Origin: Litsea cubeba | Taxonomy: Eukaryota > Streptophyta > Magnoliopsida > Laurales > Lauraceae | Length of the DNA stretch: 64,000 nt | Assembly (NCBI GenBank): GCA_012931725.1 | Contig: CM022950.1 | Span: 62,151,473 to 62,215,472, forward strand | Reading direction: 5' to 3' | Notes under the pieces: generated by a model | The model's input: the letters and a program-made list of their open reading frames with translations, nothing else | Told to the model about the DNA's origin: nothing | The model's database searches: none | In this document: in pieces, positions 47,418 to 59,008 of the stretch | Numbering within the stretch: the first letter of the stretch is position 1 | How the letters are laid out: every line of letters starts with the position of its first letter | Translations under genes and position numbers: made by a program

Positions 47418-47704
47418 GGGCCTGTTTCTTCGCTAGAATTCCAAGAATTCCTGAATTCCCAGACAAAGTGGAATTCCTGGATGCCCCCTTCGGCATGAGC
47501 ATCCAGGAATTCCATAAAAATACATAGGGAGTGGAATTTCTGAATTCCCAAAGGTCAAAAGAGACCATCATGTGGCTGGAATCCAGAAATGCCAGTAAAG
47601 AAACATAGACTCCGGAAATTCCAGGGGACAGCCTGTCACATCATGTCCAGGAATTCTTAGACATAGTAAATTTCTGACAGAAATTTCACTAAAGAAACAG
47701 GGCC
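47418..47704. mobile_element. GAATTC-rich Harbinger-type MITE (287 bp)
   Basis: Ends GGGCCTGTTTCTT and, reverse-complemented, GGCCCTGTTTCTT; flanked by TGA at 47415-47417 and 47705-47707. It shares 'gaattcc' arrays and 'ctgtcacatcatgtcc' with the 15.8-kb copy. 47705-47776 looks like the tail of a further copy into which this one may have inserted. Confidence 0.6.
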
Positions 47705-47776
47705 TGAATTCCTGATAGGAATTCTGGAATTCCCAAACAACCGGAATTTCTGTCAGGAATTCTAGAAAAAAGATTT

Positions 47777-49594
47777 AAGTGATATCATATGGGTTCATTA
47801 GCTGGCACTGGCCTTTTTCTAGTGCTTTGGATCTAACAACTTAGTTATGATAAAAATAAAAGATAAAATATAAAAAGAATAAAAGTAACTAAATAATAAG
47901 TTGCTACCCACTTGGGGTGATGACTCTAGAATACAACAATGAGCCTTATACATCTTCAATGACTGACAGTAATGCAGCACATGTATAAATATCTAATTAA
48001 GACTTTGCAAATTTAAAAAAAAAAACAACCAACGACAACAACAACAGAAGAGGGCAGGGGATTAGTAAAAACTTGGAATAAAGGAGCATCAAGTAACATG
48101 TTAGATTATAGAGTGTAGAGTAACATAGTCCTAAGTAGGAATAGGTTATATTAGAACAAACATAAGATCTAATCTGTTTATTTTGTTAAATAATGGCACA
48201 ATGTATGAATTTTACCATTCTGATATTTTTCTGGTCTAATCTGTTAATTTTGTCAAATCTATGTGGTTTAATTTGATGTTCCAAATTAAATGTGTCTTGT
48301 TTCTTTGAAATGAACCTGTCATATAAAACAATCAATGTGCATTGCAAATATATCACTTGACATTGTTGTATGCTTTGAGGAGTCTGAGATCATCCATTCA
48401 ATCTGTGGCTTTTAGAAAATAGATGGTGGAAATGAAAACTCAGACACACTTAAATGTGGTACAGAGCATTGAGAGGGTTGGATTGCCTGTTACTCTGTTA
48501 GCCAATGTGGTTTGCTTCCTCATGTGAAGATTGTGACAATATATACAAGTCCAAATATCTGACAAGGCTCCAGGGTACTTGCCTCCACATGTTTATTTTG
48601 GTAAATATAAATAAAAAAATACCAAATATTAAGAAATAATAAAAAGGAAAAAAATACCTGAAGAATAATTTAGGTTTAACTCAGTTTGGTTCTCTGAAAT
48701 GATGGAAAACTTGTGACTCGAATTGGACTCGTCTAGCCCTAAAGAATTGACTTTGAGAGAACCAAGGGACAACATGGGAGAGTCATGTTTTATGGAAAAA
48801 GATATTTTTAAATATTTAAATATAAAATAAATACTTATATAATTGATAAACCTTTGTTTACATGTATTGATAATAATCAATTTAAATTAATAAATCTATA
48901 TAATAAGAACAAAAAAGAAAAGAATCTTGCAAATTACAATCTTCAAGTCCAAAAACCAAATGTAAAAGATCAAATATGTCTCAAATTACATCTTAGCATT
49001 ATTTGAACTGCTAATTTGAAACCTCAAGCATTAATTACTTAAAAATAAATATCAATTGTTTAGAATTATTTCTACCTATCTAATGGTTCAGAATGCATGC
49101 AACTAATCAAAATGAGGAGACTCTGGTTCAACTGTATTTGAATCAGTCATTCGTTAAAACAAGGTGATTCGGTCGCGTCATGAGTCAACTTGCCGGGTTT
49201 TCTTACCTTATTTAAAATAGTAGAGTTAGATAAAGGCAATACAACTAGTAAGGGACCTAAATGTCTTGTTTTAGGAAGGCAAGGGTTGTTAGTTTAAAGT
49301 TTTAATTGGAATAGAGAGTTATTCAATCATTCGCTTGCAGTTTAGTTGTTTACTGTTGAAGCAAAAAAATAAAAAAATTAATAACAAGAATAAGGTGAAT
49401 AAATGCATTTATGTATCTCTTTACGTAGAAATGATTTAGTCAATGTGTTTGTACCATCCTACCTTCCTGACCCACCTAGGTATCGTGCATACTTTTGCTT
49501 GATCTAATCCATTCGCAATTTTACATCACACGTCCCATTTTACATCAGCATTAGAAGAAAAAAAAATCTCTTATCAAGTACTGTAATCCATGCC
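47777..49594. other. Intergenic, nothing recognised
   Basis: 1.8 kb of AT-rich sequence. Only short open frames, no domain or element ends seen. Confidence 0.45.
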
Positions 49595-49907
49595 CGAGAT
49601 AAGGTGAGCACCATTTCTTATAGGGCCCCACCTGGGATAGAACCGAGGGGATCGAAATATCTTCCCCGTACCTAACTTTGTATGGTGACGAAGACTCGAA
49701 TTATCATCCCATCCACTTGCTCAACAACCAACAAGTTCCCACCGTCCAAATTGATTACATAGTTGATCAGACGGTCAAGTCCATTTGGATGGGTGTCAAA
49801 CCGCTGATCGGTGACTTTCAAGGTGGTCCCTATTTTATGGTCTACTGTGATGGATCATCAGGTTAGCCCCATTAGGTATTTAGGCATGCGGTGCTCACCT
49901 TATCGCG
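49595..49907. mobile_element. Short inverted-repeat element (MITE-like, 313 bp)
   Basis: Left CGAGATAAGGTGAGCACC and reverse-complemented right CGCGATAAGGTGAGCACC agree at 17 of 18 positions. Just outside the right end, 'cgaacaccc(g)cactcacctta' repeats at about 24-bp spacing up to 49950. TSD not resolved. Confidence 0.5.
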
Positions 49908-50275
49908 AACACCCGCACTCACCTTATTGTGAACACCGATACTCACCTAAGATTATACTCCCAATCGTTCCATCCAAGTCTTTAGTTCTATGGGTTTTCA
50001 GGTTTCAAGCTTAGTTGAAAAATAGTCCTGGATCGGAATTGAAGTATTCATATCAGTACTTGAGCTCATACGTAAATTAGCCCCTATTTGGCATCTCTAT
50101 TCTCAGCCTCATTTTTATCATCTCTATGAGTAGCTGTAGGGCAAAACCCCTATTTTCATTATATATATATATGTATGGGAGATGCTCATATGAGAGATAC
50201 CTCTCACCTTATATGATAGGCCCCCCACCCTATCTCTCATAGGTGCTTCTCCATATATTTATATATATATATGAG

Positions 50276-50457
50276 AGGAACATTCATATGCATCTTTCTT
50301 TCACCATAGAGTGATGGACACTTTCCTTTTTTGAAATTTTCAAGTACGAAATGTACTTTTCAAGTACATAGAGTGATGTACAAAATGCACTTTTCATGTG
50401 CAAAAAGGTGAGTATCTCCCACTCTATGGTAAGAGAAAGATGCATATGAACATTCCC
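50276..50457. mobile_element. Hairpin MITE (182 bp) in copy A
   Basis: The left end 'aacattcatatgcatctttc' is the inverse of the right end, continuing through 'accatagagtg', about 38 bp in all. The middle contains 'tttcaagtac' words. It is flanked by TA-rich runs. The same element is at 55074-55257. Confidence 0.7.
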
Positions 50458-50800
50458 AATATATTTATATATATATGAGGAACGTTAAAAGACGACGGGG
50501 GATTTTTTCATTTTTTTTAATTACAAAAAAGGCCCTTTGAGTTGGGCCCACCATGGTATATGACAATCATGAAATACTGTTGGATTAAATAATCTAAATG
50601 AGATCTACTTATATGAGAATTCTCAACTCCATTCGATTATTCTAACCCCAAAATCCATGACTCCAAAGGTTAATGGTTTTATAGGCATCATTTTTTATTT
50701 TTATTTTTTGTAATTTCAATCCAACAGTGAGTAAAAATTGGATGAGTGTCAGGCCCAACAAACTTCATAGATGGGCCTTTCACGTGGACTACATGAGAAC

Positions 50801-51005
50801 GACGGGATCGAAACCCGCTCTGATACCATGTAAGAAACCATATACCAACCCAAAAGCTTAAGCTGATACGCAGAAGGTCTAAATATGTATATGAAGCCAT
50901 GTCCAACTCAGGACTTGGGCGATGTGGGACCTCCCAATAGTTAGTATGTGTGAAACTATTGGATTGGTTCAAGGTGGGCTCCACGCCCAAAGAACATAGG
51001 AAAAA
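50801..51005 (-). mobile_element. Retrotransposon remnant: iMet primer site and LTR end (copy A)
   Basis: On the minus strand the LTR 3' end (…tttcttaca) at 50829 is followed by TGGTATCAGAGCGGGTTTCG and more, 28 bp complementary to an initiator-tRNA-like 3' end. The LTR (from 50829 rightward, 'tgtaagaaaccatatacca…') is cut off near 51005. The same remnant lies at about 55602-55805 in copy B. Confidence 0.65.
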
Positions 51006-51020
51006 AAAGGAGTTTTTAAA

Positions 51021-51245
51021 ATGGAGAGTTTTTCAGAATTCCTCCCTCCAGACATAGAGTACTTATTTCCACAGCTTCAGCTTCATTTGTCTTCCAATGC
51101 TTTGCAATGTTTTCTGAAGGAGGGCCATCAGGATTTTGAGCACTCAAGAGTGCTTGTATGCAACAGAAGGCTGGATCATCGAGTAATGCTACCTGAACAT
51201 ACTTTTTGGCATGAATCTTGGACAAACCCCTATGTTACCCCTTGA
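51021..51245 (+). other. Short open frame conserved between copies A and B
   Basis: 74 codons starting MESFSEFLPPDIEYLFPQLQ, present also at about 55821-56045 with a few changes. The opposite strand is open too (69 codons, 51016-51225). I do not recognise either product, and the 3' part lies in the palindrome. It may be a captured exon piece or chance. Confidence 0.3.
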
Positions 51246-51307
51246 ATATCACTGATATTCAAGGGGTAACATAGGGGTTTGTCCAAGATTCATGCCAAAA
51301 AGTATGT
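51197..51307. repeat. Perfect 111-bp palindrome, 1-nt centre
   Basis: The 55-bp arms (51197-51251 and 51253-51307) are exact reverse complements around C at 51252. The left arm continues the sequence of the adjacent open frame, as expected from a template-switch that copied it back. RNA from either strand would fold into an uninterrupted hairpin. Confidence 0.95.
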
Positions 51308-51959
51308 CCAAGCAGACTTTTTGGGATCCAAAGTCCTAGACTTGAAGTGAAATTACATTCAAGTCCATGCAGTGGACCCATACGAATACTAGAACTTAAA
51401 AATGGGTCCAAATCCTAAGTCAGAATTTTTTTCTTTTTTTTTTTCGGATTGATGAAGGTACTGTTTCTAATGAAAATGACTCTACCTATTTGCGAAAAAG
51501 ATTTTACATGAAAGTAAACTGGCACTAGTTGCAAGTAATTATCCACCAATATGATGATCTGCATTATTTCCTTAAACTAAATCACAAGTTTATTTAATTA
51601 GTATATCAGATTAGTTTGAAGGATTAGTTCAATGAACTAAAAAGTTTTATTTGCCAACCATCTATAGCGTAAGATGTTTTAAATATTTGATCAATTATAA
51701 AGTGATTAAAGATGAAGTTTTGCTAATTATAAGCATGATTCTTAAATAATTGAAACAAAGGCATAAGTCATCAATTAGTTCTCATTTAAAAGCAACCTCA
51801 TTCTGGCATGTTCTCCAACATTATCTCAGCCCTCCATATGACTGTCAATCCCGTCTTTCATGCACACACCAAGAGAAAAAAAAAAAAAACATCTTTCCTA
51901 CACACACCAAGAAAAATAAAACATTTAGATTGACTATTAGTTTTTGCAAGAAGAAGTTG

Positions 51960-52100
51960 TTCTAGGCTCCGTTGTCACCGGACTTCGTTAATTTCGAGAA
52001 TCAAGTGGCTGATATCTTCACAAAGGTTCTACCTCGGTGTTCCTTATCAATCTACGCTTCAAACTAGGCTCATACGTCTCTCCCAGCCTAGTATGAGCTA
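51960..52100 (+). pseudogene. Copia RNase H tail fragment (copy A)
   Basis: Reads ENQVADIFTKVLPRCSLSIY, the ADIFTK-LP motif at the end of plant copia polyproteins, followed by stops. It is on the plus strand, opposite to the LTR remnant at 50829, so it comes from another insertion. The same fragment is at about 56828-56960. Confidence 0.7.
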
Positions 52101-52506
52101 TAGAGTAGACAATCCAATAAAGAATGCAATCGATATATATATATATATGAAATATTCATCTGCATCCATCGACAACATAGTAGGATTGAATTTATATAAC
52201 ACATCCAAACCATTCACACAAATGGAGCCCCGTTAAGTACAGTAGACCCATTGAATTTTCACCTAACCAAATTGATTGGACCGTTGGATCGAGGGTCAAA
52301 TTTTTTCTTTTAATATAAAGTTATTAAATTTGTGGGCCACGAATGAAGGGGTTAGAGGCATGGGATTGACTCCAAATTTGAATATGGTCCCATCCAAGAT
52401 ATCTCTTCCCATCGCCCACAAGTCCCATGATCAGTGGGTCCACAGGTGGGCCCCATTAAGTTTGTCCCTCACCATATGGTGAGAGAAGGATGCACAGGAA
52501 TATCCC

Positions 52507-52695
52507 CCAATATATATATCATATGCATTTATCCCTCACCATAGGGTGATGGACACTCTCATTTTTTGAAGTTTCAAGTACATAAGAAGTATTTTTAGAT
52601 ACTTGAAAAGTCATTTTTATACTTGAAACTTTCCAAAAAGGAGAGTATCCATCACCCGAACGTGAGGGATAGATACACTTGAATATTTTCATATA
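52507..52695. mobile_element. Second hairpin MITE (copy A)
   Basis: Imperfect inversion of 'tatcatatgcatttatccctc' and 'gagggatagatacacttgaa', with 'ccatcaccc' and 'gggtgatgg' inside. Related to the MITE at 50276 and repeated at 57387-57575. Confidence 0.55.
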
Positions 52696-53464
52696 TTTAT
52701 ATATATACATACTGTATACACAGCTAATAAAAATGCAATCAAGATAAATGTCGATCACATAGGATTGCCAAAAGAGAAGATTGTCGGTCATAAAAGGAAA
52801 TCTAATCTCAGCATAGCAGTGAATGTCAAGGAAACCATATCACCAATCACATAGGTTCTAGTTATATGCTAATTTTATATGTCATTCATAACTTTGTTCT
52901 CAGTTGGGGAGTTGAGATGAAAACAATTCTCTTATGGCATGCCTTATTTGTTAAAAGAAACCGAAAATTTAGATGGTTGAGATGGATTACCTAAGTCCAG
53001 AGTTGCGCAATAAATGCCCCCACACTAATTTGGTGTCTGCAATTTAGTTACTGGTGAGTTTGCATCCAAGATAAAACGGGTTCAAATTCTTTTTATGTTA
53101 GACGGTGGCTTGTAGTACCCAAGACCAACCCTAATAAACACCACAACAAATGTGTTGAAAGTATAGAACTATAGACAATGTGCTCAAATGAAGGTAGCAA
53201 AATAAGGTAAGTGAAGTCAAAATAGCATGGAATGAGGCCCTGATTTTTCAGGCTTTATTGGATCACATCCACTGGCAAGATTTTCATTGGGTAGGGGTGT
53301 ACACAGGTAGATACAAAGAGACACTATCTGAATGGATGGTTGCAATTATTAGTGGACACAACTTTGAAAGAAGGGGCAATTGCAGGTACACTAACCAATG
53401 GTCGGTCAACTACATTGGTTAATGACAAGTTGGGCTGGACCCACTAAATGTTTTATTCTTTAGG

Positions 53465-54782
53465 TGAGGCATGAATTGATTAAGAAAGATCAAATGATCA
53501 TAGACCTAACAAATTGACCTAATATATTTAAGTGGGACCAAGATGAATGGGGTTCATCATCTCTATTCTAACCGTTCATAAAATCATATGATGTGGGCTG
53601 GGACCCATTGATTGATTTATAAAGATCAAATGATCATAGACCTAACAAATTGACCTAATATATTTAAGTGGGACCAAGATGAATGGGGTCCATCATCTCT
53701 ATTCTAACCGTTCATAAAATCATATGATGCGGGCTGGGACCCATTAATTGATTGATAAAGATCAAATGATCATAGACCTCTCAAATTGACCAAATCTAAC
53801 CTATTTAAGTGGAACCCCTAAGATGAATGGGGTCCACCATCTATATTCTAACCGTCCATAAAACCATATTACGCGGGATGAGACCCATGAATTGATTAAG
53901 AAAGATCAAATGATCAACTGATCGTAGACCTAACAAATTGACCTAATGTATTTAAGTGGGACCCAGATGAATGGGGTCCACCATCTTTATTCTAACCGTC
54001 CATAAAATCAAATGATGCGGGCCGGGACCCATTAATTGATTGATAAAGATCAAATGATCATAGACCTCTCAAATTAACCAAACCTAGCCTATTTAAGTGG
54101 AACCCCCAAGATGAATGGGGTCTACCATCTATATTCTAACCGTCCATAAAACCATATGATGCGGGCTGGGACCCATGAATTGCTTGATAAAGATCAAATG
54201 ATCAAATGATTATAGATCTCACAAATTGACCAAACCTAACCTATTTAAGTGGAACCCCCCAGATGAAAGGGGTCCACCATCTCTATTCTAACCGTCCATA
54301 AAATCATATTATGCGGGATGGGACCCATGAATTGATTAAGAAAGATCAAAGGATCAAATGATCATAGACCTAACAAATTCACCAAATATTTTTAAGTGGG
54401 ACCCAGATGAATGGGGTCCACCATCTTTATTCTAACCGTCCATAAAATTAAATGATGCGGGCCGGGACCCATGAATTGATTGATAAAGATCAAATGATCA
54501 TAGACCTCTCAAATTGACCAAACCTAACCTATTTAAGTGGGACCCCAAGATGAATGGGTTCCACCATCTATATTCTAACCATCCATGAAACAATATGATG
54601 CGGGATGGACCCATGAATTGCTTGATAAAGATCAAATGATCAAATAATAGACTTCTCAAATTGACCAAACCTAACCTATTTAAGTGGGACCCCCAAGATG
54701 AATGGGTCCACCATCTATATTCTAACCGTCCATGAAATAATCTGATGCGGGCTGGGACCCATGAGTTGCTTGATAATGATCA
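53465..54782. repeat. Tandem array, about 143-bp units with three-unit order
   Basis: Ten unit starts ('-aattgattgataaagatcaa') at 53473, 53611, 53746, 53890, 54031, 54178, 54329, 54474, 54615 and 54763, spaced 135-151 bp. Unit types follow A, B', B, A, B, C, A, B, C, C'. A units share 'gattaagaaag' and, in the later two copies, 'catctttattc' and 'gggccggg'. B units share 'gattgataaag', C units 'gcttgataaag'. Equivalent units are 437-443 bp apart, so a trimer was amplified. Confidence 0.9.
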
Positions 54783-54974
54783 AAAGAGATTTTAGGGAGG
54801 GAGAGATGGAGAAATTTTAGATGGAGAATGAGAGATTTTAAGGATTGTATTAGCAGAACACCATTCTAGGCTGGCTGCTGCCACGTGTTCCTCTCTAAGA
54901 CATGCCAGGTGTCATCCTCCAGGAATTCTCATAAAGTGCATACATCCCTTTAGTAATATAAATATAAATATATA
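54783..54974. other. Spacer between array and copy B
   Basis: Unique-looking 190 bp, no feature recognised. Confidence 0.5.
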
Positions 54975-55996
54975 TGGGAGATGCTCATATGAGAAATATC
55001 TCTCACCTTATATGATAGGCTCCCCACCCTATCTCTCATAGGTGCATCTATATATATATATATATATATTTATGAGGAACATTCATATGCATCTTTCCTT
55101 CACCATAGAGTGATGGACACTTTCCTTTTTTAAAAATTTCAAGTACAAAATGTACTTTTCAAGTACATAGAGTGATGTACAAAATGCACTTTTCATGTAC
55201 AAAAAGGTGAGTGTCCCTCACTCTATGGTAAGGGAAAGATGCATATGAACATTCCCAATATATATATATATATATATATGAGGAACATTAAAAGACTACG
55301 GGGGAGTTTTTCATTTTTTTTAATTACAAAAAAGGCCCTTTGAGTTGGGCCCACTATGGTATATGACGATCATGAAATACTATGGGATTAAATAATCTAA
55401 ATGAGATCTACCTATATGAGAATTCTCAACTCCATTCGATTATCCTAACCCCGAAATCCATGACCCCAAAGGTTAATGGTTTTATAGGCATCATTTTTAT
55501 TTATTTTTGTAATTTTAATCCAACAGTGAGTAAAAATTGGATGAGTGTCAGGCCCAACAAACTTCATGGATGGGCCTTTCACGTGGACTACATGAGAACG
55601 ACAGGATCGAAACCCGCTTTGATAGCATGTAAGAAACCATATACCAACCCAAAAGCTTAAGCTAATACGTGGAAGATCCAAATATATATATGAAGCCATG
55701 TCCAACTCAGGACTTAGGCGATGTGGGACCTCCCAACAGTTAGTATGTGTGAAACTATTGGATTGGTTCAAGGTGGGCTCCACGCCCAAAGAACATAGGA
55801 AAAAAAAAGAAGTTTTTAAAATGGAGAGTTTTTCAGAATTCCTCCCTCCAGACATAGAGTACTTATTTCCACAGCTTCAGCTTCATTTGTCTACCAATGC
55901 TTTGCAATGTTTTCTGAAGGAGGGCCATCAGGATCTTGAGCACTCAAGAGTGCTTGTATGCAACAGAAGGCTGGATCATCGAGTAATGCTACCTGA

Positions 55997-56137
55997 ACAT
56001 ACTTTTTGGCATGAATCTTGGACAAACCCCTATGTTACCCCTTGAATATCACTGATATTCAAGGGGTAACATAGAATATCACCGATATTCAAGGGGTAAC
56101 ATAGGGGTTTGTCCAAGATTCATGCTAAAAAGTATAT
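55997..56137. repeat. Expanded palindrome in copy B (141 bp)
   Basis: As at 51197, but a 30-bp block (gaatatcaccgatattcaag plus gggtaacata) has been added to the right arm, and two substitutions lie near its outer end. The block is itself nearly palindromic at 'gaatatcaccgatattc'. Confidence 0.9.
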
Positions 56138-56827
56138 CCAAGTAGACTTTTTGGGATCCAAAGTCCTAGACTTGAAGTGAAATTACATTCAAGTCCATGC
56201 AGTGGACCCATACAAATACTAGAACTTAAAAATGGGTCCAAGTCCTAAGTCAGATTTTTTTTTTCTTTTTTTTTTTTTCGGATTGATGAAGGTACTGTTT
56301 CTAATGAAAATGACTCTACCTATTTGCGAAAAAGATTTTACATGAAAGTAAACTGGCACTAGTTGCAAGTAATTATCCACCAATATGATGATCTGCGTTA
56401 TTTCCTTAAACTAAATCACAAGTTTATTTAATTAGTATATCAGATTAGTTTGAAGGATTAGTTCAATGAACTAAAAAGTTTTATTTGCCAACCACCTATA
56501 GCGTAAGATGTTTTAAATATTTGATCAATTATAAAGTGATTAAAGATGAAGTTTTGCTAATTATAAGCATGATTCTTAAATAATTGAAACAAAGGCATAA
56601 GTCATCAATTAGTTCTCATTTAAAAGCAACCTCATTCTGGCATGTTCTCCAACAATATCTCAGCCCTCCATATGGCATGTTCTCCAACAATATCTCAGCC
56701 CTCCATATGACTGTCAATCCCGTCTTTCATGCACACACCAAGAGAAAAAAAAAAAACATCTTTCCTACACACACCAAGAAAAATAAAACATTAAGATTGA
56801 CTATTAGTTTTTGCAAGAAGAAGTTGT

Positions 56828-56960
56828 TCTAGGCTCCCTTGTCACCGGACTTCGTTTATTTCGAGAATCAAGTGGCTGATATCTTCACAAAGGTTCTACC
56901 TCGGTGTTCCTTATCAATCTACACTTCAAACTAGGCTCATACGTCTCTCCCAGCCTAGTT
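56828..56960 (+). pseudogene. Copia RNase H tail fragment (copy B)
   Basis: Same ENQVADIFTKVLPRCSLSIY tail as at 51960, kept with few changes by the segmental duplication. Confidence 0.7.
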
Positions 56961-58314
56961 TGAGCTATGGAGTAAACAATCCAATAAAGAATGCAATCAA
57001 GATATATATATATATATATATGAAATATTAATCTGCATCCATCGACAACATAGTAGGATTGAATTTATATAACACATCCAAACCATCCACACAAATGGAG
57101 CCCCGTTAAGTACACTAGACCCATTAAATTTTCACCTAACCAAATTGATTGGACCGTTGGATCGAGGGTCAAATTTTTTCTTTTAATATAAAGTCATTAA
57201 ATTTGTGGGCCACGGATGAAAGGGTTAGAGGCATGGGATTGACCCCAAATTTGATATATGGTCCCATCCAAGATGTCTCTTCCCATCCCCCACAAGTCCC
57301 ATGATCAGTGAGTCCGCAGGTGGGCCCCATTAAGTTTGTCCCTCACCATATGGTGAGAGAAGGATGCACAGGAATATCCCCCAATATATATATCATATGC
57401 ATTTATCCCTCACCATAGAGTGATGGACACTCCCCCTTTTTGGAAGTTTCAAGTACATAGGAAGTATTTCTGTATACTTGAAAAGTCATTTTTGTACTTG
57501 ATATTTTTCAAAAAGGAGAGTGTCCATCACCCTAAGACGAGGGATAGATACACTTGAATATTTTCATATATATATATACTGTCTACACAGCCAATAAAAA
57601 TGCAATCAAGATAAATGTCGATCACAAAGGATTGCCAAAAGAGAAGATTGTCGGTCATAAAAGGAAATCTAATCTCAGCATAGCAGTGAATGTTTAGGAA
57701 ACCATATCACCAATCACATAGGTTCTAGTTATATGCTAATTTTATGTCATTCATAACTTTGTTCTCAGTTGGCGAGTTGAGATGAAAACAATTCTCTTAT
57801 GGCATGCCTTATTTGTTAAAAGAAACCGAAAATTTAGATGGTTGAGATGGATTGCCTAAGTCGAGAGTTGCGCAATAAATGCCCCCACACTAATTTGGTG
57901 TCTTCAATTTAGTTACTGGTGAGTTTGCATCCAAGATAAAACGGGTTCAAATTCTTTTTATGTTGGACGGTGGCTTGTAGTACCCAAGACCAACCCTAAT
58001 AAACACCACAACAAATGTGTTGAAAGTATAGAACTATAGACAATGTGCTCAAATGAAGGTAGCAAAATAAGGTAAGTGAAGTCAAATAGCATGGAATGAG
58101 GCCCTGATTTTTCAGGCTTTATTGGATCACATCTACTCGCAAGATTTTCATTGGGTAGGGGTGTACACTGCAGGTAGATACAAAGAGACACTATCTGAAT
58201 GGATGGTTGCAATTATTAGTGGACACAAATTTGAAAGAAGGGGCAATTGCAGGTACACTAACCAATGGTCGGTCACCTACATTGGTTAACGACAAGTTGG
58301 GCTGGACCCACTAA

Positions 58315-59008
58315 GCCCATAAAAAGCAATGCTGACTTCACCCAGTAGAACAACTGGATCAGCCTGAGTCTGAGTCTGAAGGTCCTAAAAGGAGAAGCTT
58401 CTCTTATACAAGATTTCTTAAACAAGTTCCAATTTTATCATCAAAATCTTGTTTTATTTTAATTGATGAAGTATTAATTAGCTCCTCTAGATATATTATA
58501 TAATGGTAATCATCTTCTTAATAAATTTAAAAAAAAAAAAAAAAAACCTTGAATGGGTGGCTTGAACAAATTTAAGGAGACTTAGTCATAAACTTGAAAT
58601 GTTATAACTCAACTAAGACATTATTGACTTAGCTTAGAACTGATAATAACGGACTGAAGAGTGAAGAGTACTCTCAAAGTAAAGCGTCTTCTACGCTGTT
58701 GGGATGTTCAACTAGGGAGCCATGGCCTCACTGGTGATTGTGATGGATTTCTTCCTTCTGTTTATTGTTGAATAAGTTTTATGCAGCAAGTTGTCTTGAG
58801 TTGACTTGATCGTAGTATCGTACCACCTTTCGAGTTAAATGGGTCTTAATGAAAAAATTTTAGAGTTAGCCAGTTAGGATGGTTTGGCACATGGCTTTAA
58901 AAGGTGTCAGGTTGAGTTGAGTTAATTATGGGTTTGATTTATAAGCCCAGGGTCAAGACTTGACTATTTTCGATGCGGGCTATGCGGAGACCCATCATTA
59001 AAAGTACG
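58315..59008. other. Spacer before copia LTR, nothing recognised
   Basis: Contains an A18 tract at 58528-58545, otherwise unremarkable. Confidence 0.5.

Larger units (their letters stand above)
50176..53447 (+). repeat. Large direct duplication, copy A (3.27 kb)
   Basis: Collinear with 54975-58314 from 'tgggagatgctcatatgag' to 'gggctggacccactaa', differing by scattered substitutions and small indels. It contains, in order: hairpin MITE, iMet primer site plus LTR end, a short open frame, a 111-bp palindrome, a copia RNase H tail, a second hairpin MITE, and 0.7 kb of unknown sequence. Confidence 0.92.
54975..58314 (+). repeat. Large direct duplication, copy B (3.34 kb)
   Basis: Same order of parts as copy A: hairpin MITE 55074-55257, iMet primer site and LTR end near 55602-55805, open frame to 56045, palindrome 55997-56137, copia tail near 56828, hairpin MITE near 57387-57575. 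Net length difference of 68 bp comes partly from a 30-bp insertion in the palindrome, a duplicated 'catgttctccaacaatatc' unit near 56640-56700, and TA-run changes. Confidence 0.92.

Noticed and set aside
53465..54782. CRISPR-like repeat array
   Set aside because: Units are contiguous, about 143 bp, with no unique spacers; this is a eukaryotic tandem repeat.
50176..58314. Large LTR retrotransposon (LARD) with 3.3-kb LTRs
   Set aside because: The repeats lack TG…CA ends, TSDs, a primer site and a purine tract at the inner borders, and they contain pieces of other elements in both orientations.
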